Assembly: GCA_024407875.1 (NCBI GenBank)
Contig: JAKSVT010000013.1
Span: 1 to 56,692, forward strand
From: Alphaproteobacteria bacterium
GTDB lineage: Bacteria > Pseudomonadota > Alphaproteobacteria > CAAGCB01 > CAG-977
DNA: 56,692 nucleotides
Direction of reading: 5' to 3'
Numbering within the stretch: the stretch's first letter is position 1; each line of letters begins with the position of its first letter. The position numbers were made by a program, and so were the translations under genes. Shown here piece by piece: positions 38,079 to 46,291 of the stretch. The notes beneath the pieces were generated by a model. That model did not search any database. It saw only the letters and a list, made by a program, of their open reading frames with translations, and was not told where the DNA came from.

Positions 38079-39290
38079 TTAACTTAAACGACTGTACTTT
38101 TGCTTTCTTAAAAGCATTTCTTGTATTAAACGCCCTTGCAACATTGTAATATTATTGTCCCAAGCAACGTTTAAAGCTATTAAATCGTCAACTCTACATA
38201 AGATTGTACGATTCGTTCCTATTCTTTTGATATTATCCACTAACTCGTGATTCTCTTTTAGTCTTTGAGGGAAATCATCTTGCCATGTTATCTTAACATA
38301 GTCTACACCCAATCTATTAGGATCCATATACTCTAAGTTATCTAAATTTACACCATCTAAGCATAATCTATAACCAAGTTTATGAACATAATCTCTAGCC
38401 TTTTCGAATTTTTCCAAATTTGAATAAACATCACTTGGGCGAATTTCAAAAATAACTGTTGGTTTATTTTGAGTAGAAATTGTTTCATTAAAATGTTCAA
38501 AATCTTCAGATAACAAAGAATTTACGTTTAGATTCAATGAAAAGTCTTGATAAAAAGCGCCATCAATATGTCTTGCTACTGTTTGTAAAACACGTTTATC
38601 TAATGTTTCTGACATATCAGCAAACAACCAAGGAGCTTTTGTTAAAGAAACTCCTGGTAATACAGCTTCGCCCAAATCTTGGATTGAAACATAAACTTCT
38701 TTAAATAATTTTGAAGGTATAACCCCTTCCATTACAGCACAAACGAATTGACCTCTAACCATATTTGTAAAGTCTGTATTACTTAAAGCATGTGTAATAC
38801 GAGCCAACGACTCAGGGGTTAATTCTTTCTTATTATCATTCGCAAGAGGAACTTTCGCAAATCTAATACGACCATCATCCTCTTTCTTTTCTTCTGGTTT
38901 AGATTCTAATTTATTTTCTGCAGTTCTTCTAGCATGCAATTCCATAAGTTTATAATCTTTTGGAATGCTAAACTTCTTACTTAAACTTTCCTTATCCTCA
39001 CAAGCAGGATCATTAGGAAAAGTCATACATACTCTTGTTTTTAAAACTTCAATTTTATTATCAGGAATTTTAGATGGCATAATAATAAATAAATTATCAT
39101 TATCCATTCTAAATATACGGCCATTTGGTTGCAGCTCTGTAGCCATATATTTCATTAAGAACTTAATACGTTCTTCCGTACGTTCTTCTTTATTTATATT
39201 AGATAAAAATATTTCAAACACATTGAAGTTTTTTTGTTGTTGATACAAAAAGAAAACTTCATTGATAAATGTCTCAGTTTTTGTAAACAT
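38079..39290 (-). CDS. Degenerate EAL-domain protein (copy 2)
   Basis: 403 residues. The C-terminal half follows the EAL phosphodiesterase fold: SLNLNVNSL, VIFEIRPSDV, LGYRLCLDGVNLDNL, VDYVKITW and MLQGRLI. The DD pair before the loop is DG, and the Glu in the AEGVE position is lost (LCRVDD), so c-di-GMP hydrolysis is unlikely. The N-terminal half is an unassigned domain with a Lys/Glu linker near 130. There is no membrane helix. It starts 2 bases after the stop of the paralog upstream. It may bind c-di-GMP or act as a protein-interaction module. Confidence 0.68.
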   Translation of the reverse strand: MFTKTETFINEVFFLYQQQKNFNVFEIFLSNINKEERTEERIKFLMKYMATELQPNGRIFRMDNDNLFIIMPSKIPDNKIEVLKTRVCMTFPNDPACEDKESLSKKFSIPKDYKLMELHARRTAENKLESKPEEKKEDDGRIRFAKVPLANDNKKELTPESLARITHALSNTDFTNMVRGQFVCAVMEGVIPSKLFKEVYVSIQDLGEAVLPGVSLTKAPWLFADMSETLDKRVLQTVARHIDGAFYQDFSLNLNVNSLLSEDFEHFNETISTQNKPTVIFEIRPSDVYSNLEKFEKARDYVHKLGYRLCLDGVNLDNLEYMDPNRLGVDYVKITWQDDFPQRLKENHELVDNIKRIGTNRTILCRVDDLIALNVAWDNNITMLQGRLIQEMLLRKQKYSRLS

Positions 39291-39292
39291 AA

Positions 39293-40555
39293 TTAAGCCG
39301 ATATTCCTAAATTGTTTTCAAAAATTTCATCTAATAATTCAGGATGCTCACAAGCTTCACGAATCTTACCCCAAATACGTTCTTTTCTTGCTCTGCATTC
39401 TCTCTTAGAACATGTTTCAAGAGAACATCTCTTTTTACATGCTGAAGCAACTAAATCATCTATTAAGTAGCCCTGGAATCTTGTAATATTATTTTCTAAT
39501 CCCCAAATTAACGTATTTTTCTTTTCAACACGCATCATAATAATCTTTTCAGGGTCAATTGTTGACATACCTAACTTTAACATTTCACTTTCATCATCAT
39601 TCATATCTCTAATAGGCATCAACAATTTATAAAAATCTGCATCATATTTATTTAAATCAATATAATTAAATGAGATTGGTTGAAGAGAATCAATTAAAAT
39701 CTTATTTCCTGTTCTTCTTAATAAATCTCTAGCTCTACAATAAGCCTTAGGATTTTCAATAATATCAAACAATTGAACTTCTGCAATCAATGAAACATTA
39801 TCTGGTTTTTGATCTAAAAAATTATCAAATTCAAAAGTAGATAAAGTTTCAATATTTAAATTAAGAGAAACACATTTTTTAGTATGCATAAACAAATCTT
39901 TAGCTATTGAAAGCATACGTAAATCTAAGAATCTAGAAAGGTATTGGAACAACCATTTATTTGATAGAATATCTACCTTTGGAGCAATTTGCTTTTTAAT
40001 TTCACCAATAGATGTAAAGTATTCGTAAAAAATACCTTCAACTGCTTTTCCTGATAATCTAACAGCTTCTTGTCTTCTTAAAAAATGTAAGATATTAAAG
40101 CCCATAATATTGTGCAAAATAGCATCCAAATATTCAGGAGATAAAGGTAAATCTTTTTGTTCTTTCTTTTCTACTTTATCTGTTGTCTGATGTTTATCAC
40201 GAATATTTCTAGCAATACGTAACAAACTTTCGAAATCAGATTCAAATCTAAACAATCTGATTTTTTCCGCAGACAAAAGGAATAATTTAGTAACATAGTC
40301 TTGAATACTTGCAAACAAAGAAGGAGCCATATTTTTGCATATAAAAACACAGTCTCCACTTTGAAAATCAAAATATTCCATTAACTTATCTGCAACTAAC
40401 TTTTGAATAGCTGAAATAAAGTTAGGTTTTTGGTCAACAATATCTGTATCTTTTAATGTAAAATAAATCGCAGCAACACCCATACCCGCATTACGCAAGC
40501 GAGCTAGAGCATCATAGAACTCTAATTCTGCAATGTTACTTTTACTATCTACCAA
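39293..40555 (-). CDS. Degenerate EAL-domain protein (copy 1) with C-terminal Cys cluster
   Basis: 420 residues. It has the same layout as the next gene: N-terminal unassigned domain, then an EAL-like half with SLNLNIETL, SLIAEVQLFD, NKILIDSLQPISFNY and RFQGYLID. The Asp pair is DS and the metal site looks incomplete. A C-terminal extension contains CKKRCSLETCSKREC, a four-Cys cluster that could bind zinc. The two genes probably arose by tandem duplication and diverged; only fold-level motifs are shared. It starts 17 bases after the OmpA-like lipoprotein gene, so the three form one operon. Confidence 0.66.
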   Translation of the reverse strand: MVDSKSNIAELEFYDALARLRNAGMGVAAIYFTLKDTDIVDQKPNFISAIQKLVADKLMEYFDFQSGDCVFICKNMAPSLFASIQDYVTKLFLLSAEKIRLFRFESDFESLLRIARNIRDKHQTTDKVEKKEQKDLPLSPEYLDAILHNIMGFNILHFLRRQEAVRLSGKAVEGIFYEYFTSIGEIKKQIAPKVDILSNKWLFQYLSRFLDLRMLSIAKDLFMHTKKCVSLNLNIETLSTFEFDNFLDQKPDNVSLIAEVQLFDIIENPKAYCRARDLLRRTGNKILIDSLQPISFNYIDLNKYDADFYKLLMPIRDMNDDESEMLKLGMSTIDPEKIIMMRVEKKNTLIWGLENNITRFQGYLIDDLVASACKKRCSLETCSKRECRARKERIWGKIREACEHPELLDEIFENNLGISA

Positions 40556-40572
40556 GACTCATTCCCATTTTG

Positions 40573-41730
40573 TTACTTTACAAAAATACGAACTTCGCCT
40601 TCCTTAACCTTTGCATCTTTAGCTTTTACAACAGAAATTCGATCTGAAGGCCAACCAATTTCAATTAATGTATCTTGTACTTGCTTTGCTTTATTAACAG
40701 CTTGTGATACTGAACCAGATTTTGCTGGGTATACAGCCACAATTTCAAATTTTGCATTAGGACGTTTTTCATATGTTGCTTGTGCAGCTTCATACAATTT
40801 GTCACTGTATGCAGAATGTAATTGAATAATCATCAATGCACGTTTTTGTGTTAATGTAATTGTTGGAATCATATTATCTTCCAACTCTTCTTGTGCAGCA
40901 GGAGCGATACTCTTTGCAGCATCTTGCATTCTTTCTGGACGTGTCAAACCACCAAATGGTTTACCATTACGAATTGCTGCTGCAATATTTCCGAAGTTAT
41001 CACTTTCAATTTTGAAAGCTGTGCTTTGACGATCTGCTAATGAATTGATTTCATCAGCCAAACGACGTTGAACAACTTGAAGAGTAAATGTATCATCTTC
41101 AATACGTTTTAAATTTTCATGATCTGATTCCAAAGCACCAGTTTTTGAGAAAACTTGTGTAATTGAATTTTGTAAGCCTGCTATTAAGCTTGCTTGTTTG
41201 TTAACATCAGCACCTAATGATTTCATTTCTTTAATTATAGCACCAATGTCAGTTAAGGATTGAACGGCTTTTTCTTGAGCATCTAAAAGGTCAGGGTTTC
41301 CTGGTGTTGTACCAATTTGCAAACGAGCGTTAATTTCTGCTACTGTTGCAAAATAATCAGCTGTACGAGAACGAGCGTTTTCACGCAATGCAGAAAATCT
41401 TACACGACTTTCTTCCAAAGCTGTTTTAATCATATTATAAATTTCAGCTTGACGATCAACATCTGCTGTAACTGCAGATTTACGTTCTGGTTCTGATGAA
41501 GCTATTTTTGTATCAACTACATCCTTCGCCACAACATCAGCTTCTTTCTTCGCTTCTGTAGATTTTACTTTTTCTAATTTAGTCTTTTTAGCATTACCAT
41601 TTTGAGCTGAAGCGGAATCTGTATATCCGTACTCACCAGCAAAATAATCATCATCAGCATCGTTAGCTGAAGCACAACCAAATAATGCTACTGTTAAAGC
41701 AAGCAAAGAAATTTTCTTGAAAGAAACCAT
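40573..41730 (-). CDS. Lipoprotein with C-terminal OmpA-like domain
   Basis: 385 residues. The signal ends in LFGC, with Cys19 lipidated. An Asp/Ala-rich linker precedes a long helical region (about 90-260, coiled coil with QIGTTPGNPDLLDAQEKAVQSL). The C-terminal domain (about 290-385) has the helix-strand pattern of OmpA proteins (AVNKAKQVQDTLIEIGWPSDRISVV). This would tether the outer membrane to peptidoglycan. AAAGGG is the ribosome site. It heads the operon with the two EAL-like genes; TTGACA on the minus strand near 41796 may be its -35. Confidence 0.7.
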   Translation of the reverse strand: MVSFKKISLLALTVALFGCASANDADDDYFAGEYGYTDSASAQNGNAKKTKLEKVKSTEAKKEADVVAKDVVDTKIASSEPERKSAVTADVDRQAEIYNMIKTALEESRVRFSALRENARSRTADYFATVAEINARLQIGTTPGNPDLLDAQEKAVQSLTDIGAIIKEMKSLGADVNKQASLIAGLQNSITQVFSKTGALESDHENLKRIEDDTFTLQVVQRRLADEINSLADRQSTAFKIESDNFGNIAAAIRNGKPFGGLTRPERMQDAAKSIAPAAQEELEDNMIPTITLTQKRALMIIQLHSAYSDKLYEAAQATYEKRPNAKFEIVAVYPAKSGSVSQAVNKAKQVQDTLIEIGWPSDRISVVKAKDAKVKEGEVRIFVK

Positions 41731-41857
41731 GGTTTTACCCTTTAAAAAAATGTTCGAACGTTAATATAAGACTATATTTTAGGGTATTTTGTCAATGTTT
41801 TATTAATTATTGTTTAAGATTTTTGCAAAAAAAATTAAAAATTATTCAAAAAAACTC

Positions 41858-41886
41858 TTGCACTATTAAAAAATTGGGCGTATATG
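41858..41886 (+). promoter_or_regulatory. Promoter of tRNA-Arg
   Basis: TTGCAC (41858-41863), a 17-base spacer and TATATG (41881-41886) place the start about 6 bases before the mature tRNA. Confidence 0.55.
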
Positions 41887-41898
41887 TTATCTCGTTTC

Positions 41899-41975
41899 GC
41901 GCCCATAGCTCAACTGGATAGAGCATCTGACTACGGATCAGAAGGCTGAGGATTCGAATTCTTCTGGGCGCACCA
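41899..41975 (+). tRNA. tRNA-Arg (anticodon ACG)
   Basis: 77 bases with a 7-bp acceptor stem (GCGCCCA/TGGGCGC), D arm, anticodon stem TCTGA/TCAGA around CTACGGA (anticodon ACG), 5-base variable loop, T arm with TTCGAAT loop, and an encoded CCA. A34 would be edited to inosine by TadA to read CGU, CGC and CGA. Confidence 0.97.
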
Positions 41976-41980
41976 ATTAC

Positions 41981-42009
41981 AACCGCAGATTTCTGCGGTT
42001 TTTGTTTTT
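41981..42009 (+). terminator. Terminator after tRNA-Arg
   Basis: AACCGCAGA (41981-41989) pairs with TCTGCGGTT (41992-42000) and a T-run follows. Confidence 0.88.
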
Positions 42010-42035
42010 ATAAAACCAACAAAAATCTTTAATTT

Positions 42036-42064
42036 TTGCTTCTGGTCAACTTTTTTATTATAAT
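42036..42064 (+). promoter_or_regulatory. Promoter with perfect -10 for the leader/microprotein unit
   Basis: TTGCTT (42036-42041), 17 bases and TATAAT (42059-42064). A start near 42071 would give a leader of about 430 bases before the small gene at 42500. Confidence 0.6.
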
Positions 42065-42070
42065 ATCTAG

Positions 42071-42499
42071 CTCCATTTACATTGATTTTTATACATCTTA
42101 AGCTATTTTAAAATCAACGAATTAATTATATCACATTATTATTTTTAGCTATTTTTTAACGAAAGAATTAGAAGTTGCAAAATGTTTTGTTTAACAAAAC
42201 AGGTATCCTACCTCACATTTTTAACACTTAAGTTATTGATTTTAAACAAAACACCTCTTAAGTTCCTATTTCCAATGGGTTGAGGCCATTTTGTAAAAAA
42301 TTAAATTTCTTTATTTATATTGTTTAGATTTTAATTTATTTAAGTTATCATCGAGTTTTAAATCATTTTTTCTTAACGTATTCAGTACTGACTGCATTAA
42401 TTCAAATTTGAAGTTTTTTATCAAATATGATAATAGAAAATTTGAATCATACTGTATGTGATTCGCATATCAACTTTCTTTATAAGGGAGGTGATTAGT
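42071..42499 (+). ncRNA. Long structured leader or small RNA upstream of a microprotein
   Basis: A gene-free stretch with several nested inverted repeats. CAAAATG (42178-42184) pairs with CATTTTG (42287-42293) and CCTCA (42211-42215) with TGAGG (42281-42285). TGTTTTG/CAAAACA forms a hairpin at 42183-42201. ATTCAAATTT (42400-42409) pairs with AAATTTGAAT (42438-42447) around a TATCA-AATA-TGATA hairpin. GAATCA/TGATTC repeats lie at 42444-42464. CACCTC (42252-42257) could pair with GAGGTG at the downstream ribosome site. CTTAAGTT occurs twice (42227, 42257). It matches no RNA family I know; no RNase P, tmRNA or 6S signature is seen. Transcription and function are inferred. Confidence 0.45.
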
Positions 42500-42580
42500 T
42501 TGTTCTTAATTTTAAAAATCTTAAAAATAATTTTGTTAACATTAATAATTTTATTAATTTTAATTAAAAATGCTTTTTAA
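42500..42580 (+). CDS. Unannotated 26-residue hydrophobic peptide (type I toxin-like)
   Basis: A TTG start is preceded by AAGGGAGGTGATT (42484-42496), almost a full complement to the 3' end of 16S rRNA, at good spacing. The frame encodes 26 residues, nearly all Leu and Ile with Lys at positions 6, 9 and 23, then NAF and a TAA stop. This is one membrane helix with basic ends, the form of small membrane toxins (TisB, Ldr, Fst class) and other membrane microproteins. A rho-independent terminator follows 8 bases after the stop. The long structured leader is another trait of type I toxin messages. I see no proven antisense RNA gene. Composition alone could arise by chance in AT-rich DNA; the ribosome site and terminator argue against that. 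Confidence 0.6.
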   Translation: MFLILKILKIILLTLIILLILIKNAF

Positions 42581-42588
42581 GATAAATT

Positions 42589-42622
42589 AAAGGGATACTT
42601 TTGCAGAAGTATCCCTTTTTCT
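42589..42622 (+). terminator. Terminator after the microprotein gene
   Basis: AAAGGGATACTT (42589-42600) pairs with AAGTATCCCTTT (42607-42618), 6-base loop, T-run after. Confidence 0.93.
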
Positions 42623-42771
42623 GTATTTGTTTGTTCTTAATTACATTATATTTAATAACATAATTTCATATTTTTGTCAATATCAACAAGACTTTCTATT
42701 TACAAAAAATTAGAGATATTCCTAATAATTTTAATCTAAATGAAATATAAATTAGTGGCAACACTAATTCT

Positions 42772-43944
42772 CTATTTTATGTCGTACTCTTTAGCATATT
42801 TAGAATAATTAGCCAAGGCATCTTCGGTTTGTTGTATAATTTCCTTAATTTTTGTTTCTACTATATTAAACGGCAACAACGTCTTAATTAAATCATCATT
42901 TGTGATATTTTTGCCTTTACCATTAACCATTGATGTTTGCTCACCGTTAATTCCTTCAGATGGGGTTATGTCATACGCTGGCGCTAACTTCCATTGATTA
43001 TCGCTATTCAGCATAAAAGAAAAGTTTTTAGAATGATCATCTTTATTACCTGATTTGACATTAAATACCATTAGTCTAGCCATTTTTTCTACTTCTCTAA
43101 CATCTTTTGTAAGAATTGAAGTTAGTTTTAGCAAAGAAGAATAATCTAAACTAGCAAATCTATGACTAGCATGCAAAAGTCCTGAAGCCGTATGTATATG
43201 AACCTTTTTATTACCATCTCTATCAAATCTTTTAACGCCAAAATGTCCTAAACAATTTTTTGAAGGAAACAAATAAGTTTCAGGCATTTCAATCCCAGCT
43301 TCTTTGGCAAGCAATGAATAAATATATTCCTGAACACCAATATTTTTGTTATCTAAAGATGAAGCAAATTTTATTAACCAATGAGAAAAACCTTTTTTTG
43401 ATTCATTTCCATGTATAATTGCTTGTTTATCATCTGAAACAAGTGCAACTATTTTTGGTCTTGCACCTGCTGATGAACCATTTAAAGTTGAAAGTTTATC
43501 TACTAAATCGGAGCTTTTACCCTCTAATATATGATTTGCTTCTGAACATAATGAATCTAATTCAATATCCCCAACAAATTTTATATCTTCTTCTGTAATT
43601 GGCTCATATTCTAATGCTCCCATAGAATTAAGCCCAATCATCGAAAGTCTTTGTAAAGGAGTAATTGACATTAAACTTAATCCTTTACGTTGTAATGCTC
43701 TATCAAGTAATAAACATCCCCAACCATCAGGCAGACTATCATTAAAAACACCAAATAAACCATCAAAAGTTCTTTTAGTATCTTCAAAAACTTGTGATTT
43801 TAACGGAAGCATAAAAGGCGATATATTAATGTTTTTTGATAAAAACTCTAGAGCATATTCAAAAAATATACGCTGCTTATTATCTTCTAAAACACCGACA
43901 AAATGTCTTGTACCATAACTATTTAGAAATACATTTAATCTCAT
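42772..43944 (-). CDS. hipA: HipA-family kinase toxin
   Basis: 390 residues. The N-terminal subdomain (LNVFLNSYGTRHFVGVLE, DGLFGVFNDSLPDGWG, LSMIGLNSMGALEY) and the kinase core with SSAGARPK (loop), HWLIKF, NVKSGNKDDHSKNFSFM (catalytic Asp and Asn) and LAPAYDITPS (metal Asp) are all present, so it should be an active Ser/Thr kinase. E. coli HipA phosphorylates glutamyl-tRNA synthetase; the target here is unknown. It overlaps hipB by 4 bases (ATGA). It runs toward the microprotein terminator from the other side. Confidence 0.92.
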   Translation of the reverse strand: MRLNVFLNSYGTRHFVGVLEDNKQRIFFEYALEFLSKNINISPFMLPLKSQVFEDTKRTFDGLFGVFNDSLPDGWGCLLLDRALQRKGLSLMSITPLQRLSMIGLNSMGALEYEPITEEDIKFVGDIELDSLCSEANHILEGKSSDLVDKLSTLNGSSAGARPKIVALVSDDKQAIIHGNESKKGFSHWLIKFASSLDNKNIGVQEYIYSLLAKEAGIEMPETYLFPSKNCLGHFGVKRFDRDGNKKVHIHTASGLLHASHRFASLDYSSLLKLTSILTKDVREVEKMARLMVFNVKSGNKDDHSKNFSFMLNSDNQWKLAPAYDITPSEGINGEQTSMVNGKGKNITNDDLIKTLLPFNIVETKIKEIIQQTEDALANYSKYAKEYDIK

Positions 43945-44240
43945 TTTATACCGCCTCTTTTGCGTTCTTTAGTATTCTTATTATCAAAGAGGCTTACTGG
44001 CTTATCATCAATCTTAAACAAAAGCTCAAGATCATTTATATTACCGAGAGCCAAAGCTATATCAATCAATGATTTTAAAGAAATCTCGCCAGTTCTTTCA
44101 AATCTCTTGATACTGCCCAAACTAACACCAGAACGCAAAGACAAACCTTCTTGTGTTAGATTTTGCTTTAGGCGAACAGTCTTTGCCCTTAAAGCAATAG
44201 CTTGTGCAACTTCTTGTTGTGATTGTAATATAAAAGTCAA
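43941..44240 (-). CDS. hipB: HipB-like antitoxin, XRE family regulator
   Basis: 99 residues with an XRE helix-turn-helix (RLKQNLTQEGLSLRSGVSLGSIKRFERTG, written here with the Gln in place of the common Ala). It neutralises HipA and represses the pair by binding upstream. The C-terminal tail is basic (KERKRGG). It is translated before hipA with a 4-base overlap, as is usual for this module. Confidence 0.9.
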   Translation of the reverse strand: MTFILQSQQEVAQAIALRAKTVRLKQNLTQEGLSLRSGVSLGSIKRFERTGEISLKSLIDIALALGNINDLELLFKIDDKPVSLFDNKNTKERKRGGIK

Positions 44241-44279
44241 AATATTATCTCTTTATATAAAATTAGATTCATTATAGTT

Positions 44280-44308
44280 AATATATTATCTGTTAACAAA
44301 AAAGTCAA
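44280..44308 (-). promoter_or_regulatory. hipBA promoter
   Basis: On the minus strand TTGACT (44308-44303), a 17-base spacer containing GTTAAC, and TATATT (44285-44280). HipB operators would be expected to overlap this region; ATATTATCT occurs at 44251 and TATTATCTG at 44284, a possible pair of half sites. Confidence 0.65.
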
Positions 44309-44448
44309 TACAAATACTTGTTTTCTATTTTAAATATGCAAAAACGTGTCATAAAAAAACATCTATTTTATAAAGTTGCTTTATTTTGTAACCAAATCCT
44401 ATTTCAAACGTTATATTTTTATTAAGAGACTAATGAAAGGAAAACGTT

Positions 44449-44598
44449 ATGGAAGAAAAAACAAAATTAAAAACTGATAATAAAACAAAAGAAAACGAAA
44501 TTATCGAATTAAAAGATGAAGACTTATCAACAGTTTCTGCCGGCTCTTTTGATCATGTTATAAATCCACCTGGACATATTGATAATAGCAATGATTAG
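44449..44598 (+). CDS. 49-residue peptide with leader-like Ser-Ala-Gly motif (possible RiPP or bacteriocin precursor)
   Basis: The ATG has AAAGGAAAA upstream at good spacing. The first 20 residues are Lys/Glu/Asn-rich. Then IIELKDEDLSTVSAG (18-32) resembles the ELxDxxLxxVxGG leaders of double-glycine bacteriocins and several RiPP classes, with Ala-Gly where Gly-Gly or Gly-Ala is usual. The remaining 17 residues (SFDHVINPPGHIDNSND) would be the core. No modifying enzyme, peptidase or ABC exporter is encoded nearby. It might be an orphan precursor acted on in trans or simply a small acidic protein. Confidence 0.5.
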   Translation: MEEKTKLKTDNKTKENEIIELKDEDLSTVSAGSFDHVINPPGHIDNSND

Positions 44599-44716
44599 GC
44601 GCTAACTTTTACAAAAAAATAATTTAAAATTATAATATGACTTTTAAAATAATGTTCACAATCAAACTAGTCCTCCATAAGAACTAATATAACAAGCTTA
44701 TAAAGCACTTTATGTT

Positions 44717-45247
44717 TTAGAACTTAGGAATTGCTTTCTTTTGATCAGGTGACATAGAACGATAAACAGATTTCATATTTTCTTGAGCAGTTGGAATGCC
44801 TAAATATGATGCTTTTAAATAAAAAGTATAAGACTTAACTAAGTCTTGTTTTATACCTGTGCCTGTAGCATACATCCATGCTAACAATTCAATAGCTTCA
44901 GAATTATCATTTTCTGATAATTTTTGAATTTCATCTAATTGAAATGGAGTAATACTATTTGATCTTACTGCAGATACAATCTCTTTCCAATCTTCTTGTC
45001 GAATAAATTGACTTTTATCATTGTTTGTTGTTGCAATTTCATCAACAAATTCGTGTGGGTGTTCTTTTTTAAATGTAATGTATGGATCATCAACATTTTT
45101 TTCTTGAGCTAGACGCTTAGTTAAAGCATCACCAGATTCTGTTTCAATTAAATTGCGGTACATTTGATCAGCTGTCAAACCGAATGCAAAAGCATAATCT
45201 GACAGTAATACGGACAAAACAAACGCCAAAATAAAATGGTGTTTCAA
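44717..45247 (-). CDS. Secreted Sel1-repeat protein
   Basis: 176 residues. A signal peptide (cut near AFA, residue 22) precedes an acidic helical region and at least one Sel1-like repeat: EAIELLAWMYATGTGIKQDLVKSYTFYLKAS, then a partial second one. Sel1 repeats are alpha-alpha solenoids used for protein binding in the periplasm or in host contact. It is monocistronic and divergent from dut. The partner is unknown. Confidence 0.75.
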   Translation of the reverse strand: MKHHFILAFVLSVLLSDYAFAFGLTADQMYRNLIETESGDALTKRLAQEKNVDDPYITFKKEHPHEFVDEIATTNNDKSQFIRQEDWKEIVSAVRSNSITPFQLDEIQKLSENDNSEAIELLAWMYATGTGIKQDLVKSYTFYLKASYLGIPTAQENMKSVYRSMSPDQKKAIPKF

Positions 45248-45332
45248 TTATGTACCTTTCAAACAATTTTTAATAAATTAGTTTTATTATTACTAAAAAA
45301 GATTAAAAATCAATAAAAAGGGTAATAAAAAA

Positions 45333-45782
45333 ATGAATATTTGTGAAATAAAAATCCTACAAAAAGAAAATTGTGGTGATTTACCTTTACCATTTTATGC
45401 AACGGAAGAATCTGCTGGAATGGATTTATATGCAGCAAATGAAACAGATATTACTATCAATCCTGGAGAAAGAGCATTAATACCTACAGGATTTTCTATG
45501 GCTCTACAAAAAGGTTATGAAGCTCAAATTAGATCGCGTTCTGGTTTAGCCTTAAAATCAGGCATCATTGTTTTAAATGCTCCTGGAACTATTGATTCTG
45601 ATTATCGTGGTGAAGTTGGAGTTATTTTATACAACACAAGTAAAGAAGCTTTTACTGTATCAAGAAAAATGAAAATAGCACAAATGGTTATTGCTCCTAT
45701 TGTTCAAGGAAAATGGATAAAAGTATCTTCTTTAGAAGAAACTGATCGTGGCGTTGGTGGTTTTGGTTCAACAGGAGTTTAA
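45333..45782 (+). CDS. dut: Deoxyuridine 5'-triphosphate nucleotidohydrolase
   Basis: 149 residues. Motifs in order are AGMDLYA (1), RSGLALK (2), GTIDSDYRGEV (3, with the catalytic Asp), MKIAQMV (4) and the C-terminal lid GVGGFGSTG (5). It is a homotrimer that hydrolyses dUTP to dUMP. AAAGGG is the ribosome site. The SH3 protein gene follows by 2 bases. Confidence 0.97.
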   Translation: MNICEIKILQKENCGDLPLPFYATEESAGMDLYAANETDITINPGERALIPTGFSMALQKGYEAQIRSRSGLALKSGIIVLNAPGTIDSDYRGEVGVILYNTSKEAFTVSRKMKIAQMVIAPIVQGKWIKVSSLEETDRGVGGFGSTGV

Positions 45783-45784
45783 TC

Positions 45785-46273
45785 ATGAAAAGAGTTTTAT
45801 TATTACTTTCTATAATTTTTGTAATTGCTCTTTTATATAAAGATGTAAATGCAGCATCAGGACTACCTGTTCCTCGTTTTGTTTCTTTAAGATCAAATGA
45901 GGTTAATGTTCGAACAGGTCCTGGTACGAGATACCCTCTTTCTTTTGTATACACCAAAAAAGATTTGCCTGTAGAAATAACTGAAGAATATGAGAACTGG
46001 CGTTTTATTAAGGATAACACAGGAAGAACAGGTTGGATACATACACAAATGCTATCCGGAAAAAGAACTATTCGATTTATTGAAGATGCTTCTATGTATA
46101 GAGCAGCTTTTGAAAATTCTGTAAAAATCGCTTTAGTAAAAAAAGGCAATATTGGAACAGTAACAATGTGTCCTGAAGGAAGTAAGATGTGCAAAGTTAA
46201 TTTAAAAGATTATACAGGATGGGTTGATCGAGATACACTTTGGGGATTGTATCCACAAGAACATTTTGACTAA
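45785..46273 (+). CDS. Secreted SH3-domain protein
   Basis: 162 residues. A signal helix (VLLLLSIIFVIALLYK, cut near NAA) is followed by two SH3-like segments. The first is SLRSNEVNVRTGPGTRYPLSFVYTKKDLPVEI with WRFIKDNTGRTGWIH, the bacterial SH3_3 pattern. The second is more degenerate (KGNIGTVTMC ... YTGWVDRDTLWG). Such proteins bind peptidoglycan or other envelope parts. Two Cys in CPEGSKMC could form a disulfide. It is coupled to dut and lies 18 bases before the sugar kinase gene. Confidence 0.82.
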   Translation: MKRVLLLLSIIFVIALLYKDVNAASGLPVPRFVSLRSNEVNVRTGPGTRYPLSFVYTKKDLPVEITEEYENWRFIKDNTGRTGWIHTQMLSGKRTIRFIEDASMYRAAFENSVKIALVKKGNIGTVTMCPEGSKMCKVNLKDYTGWVDRDTLWGLYPQEHFD

Positions 46274-46291
46274 AAATATAAGGAAAATGAC

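Noticed and set aside
42071-42499. RNase P RNA, tmRNA or 6S RNA
   Set aside because: No GAGGAAAGUCC block, no tRNA-like ends and no 6S-type long bulged stem could be found.
44310-44448. Clear promoter for the 49-residue peptide
   Set aside because: TATATT near 44412 has no -35 at normal distance; other hexamers match poorly.
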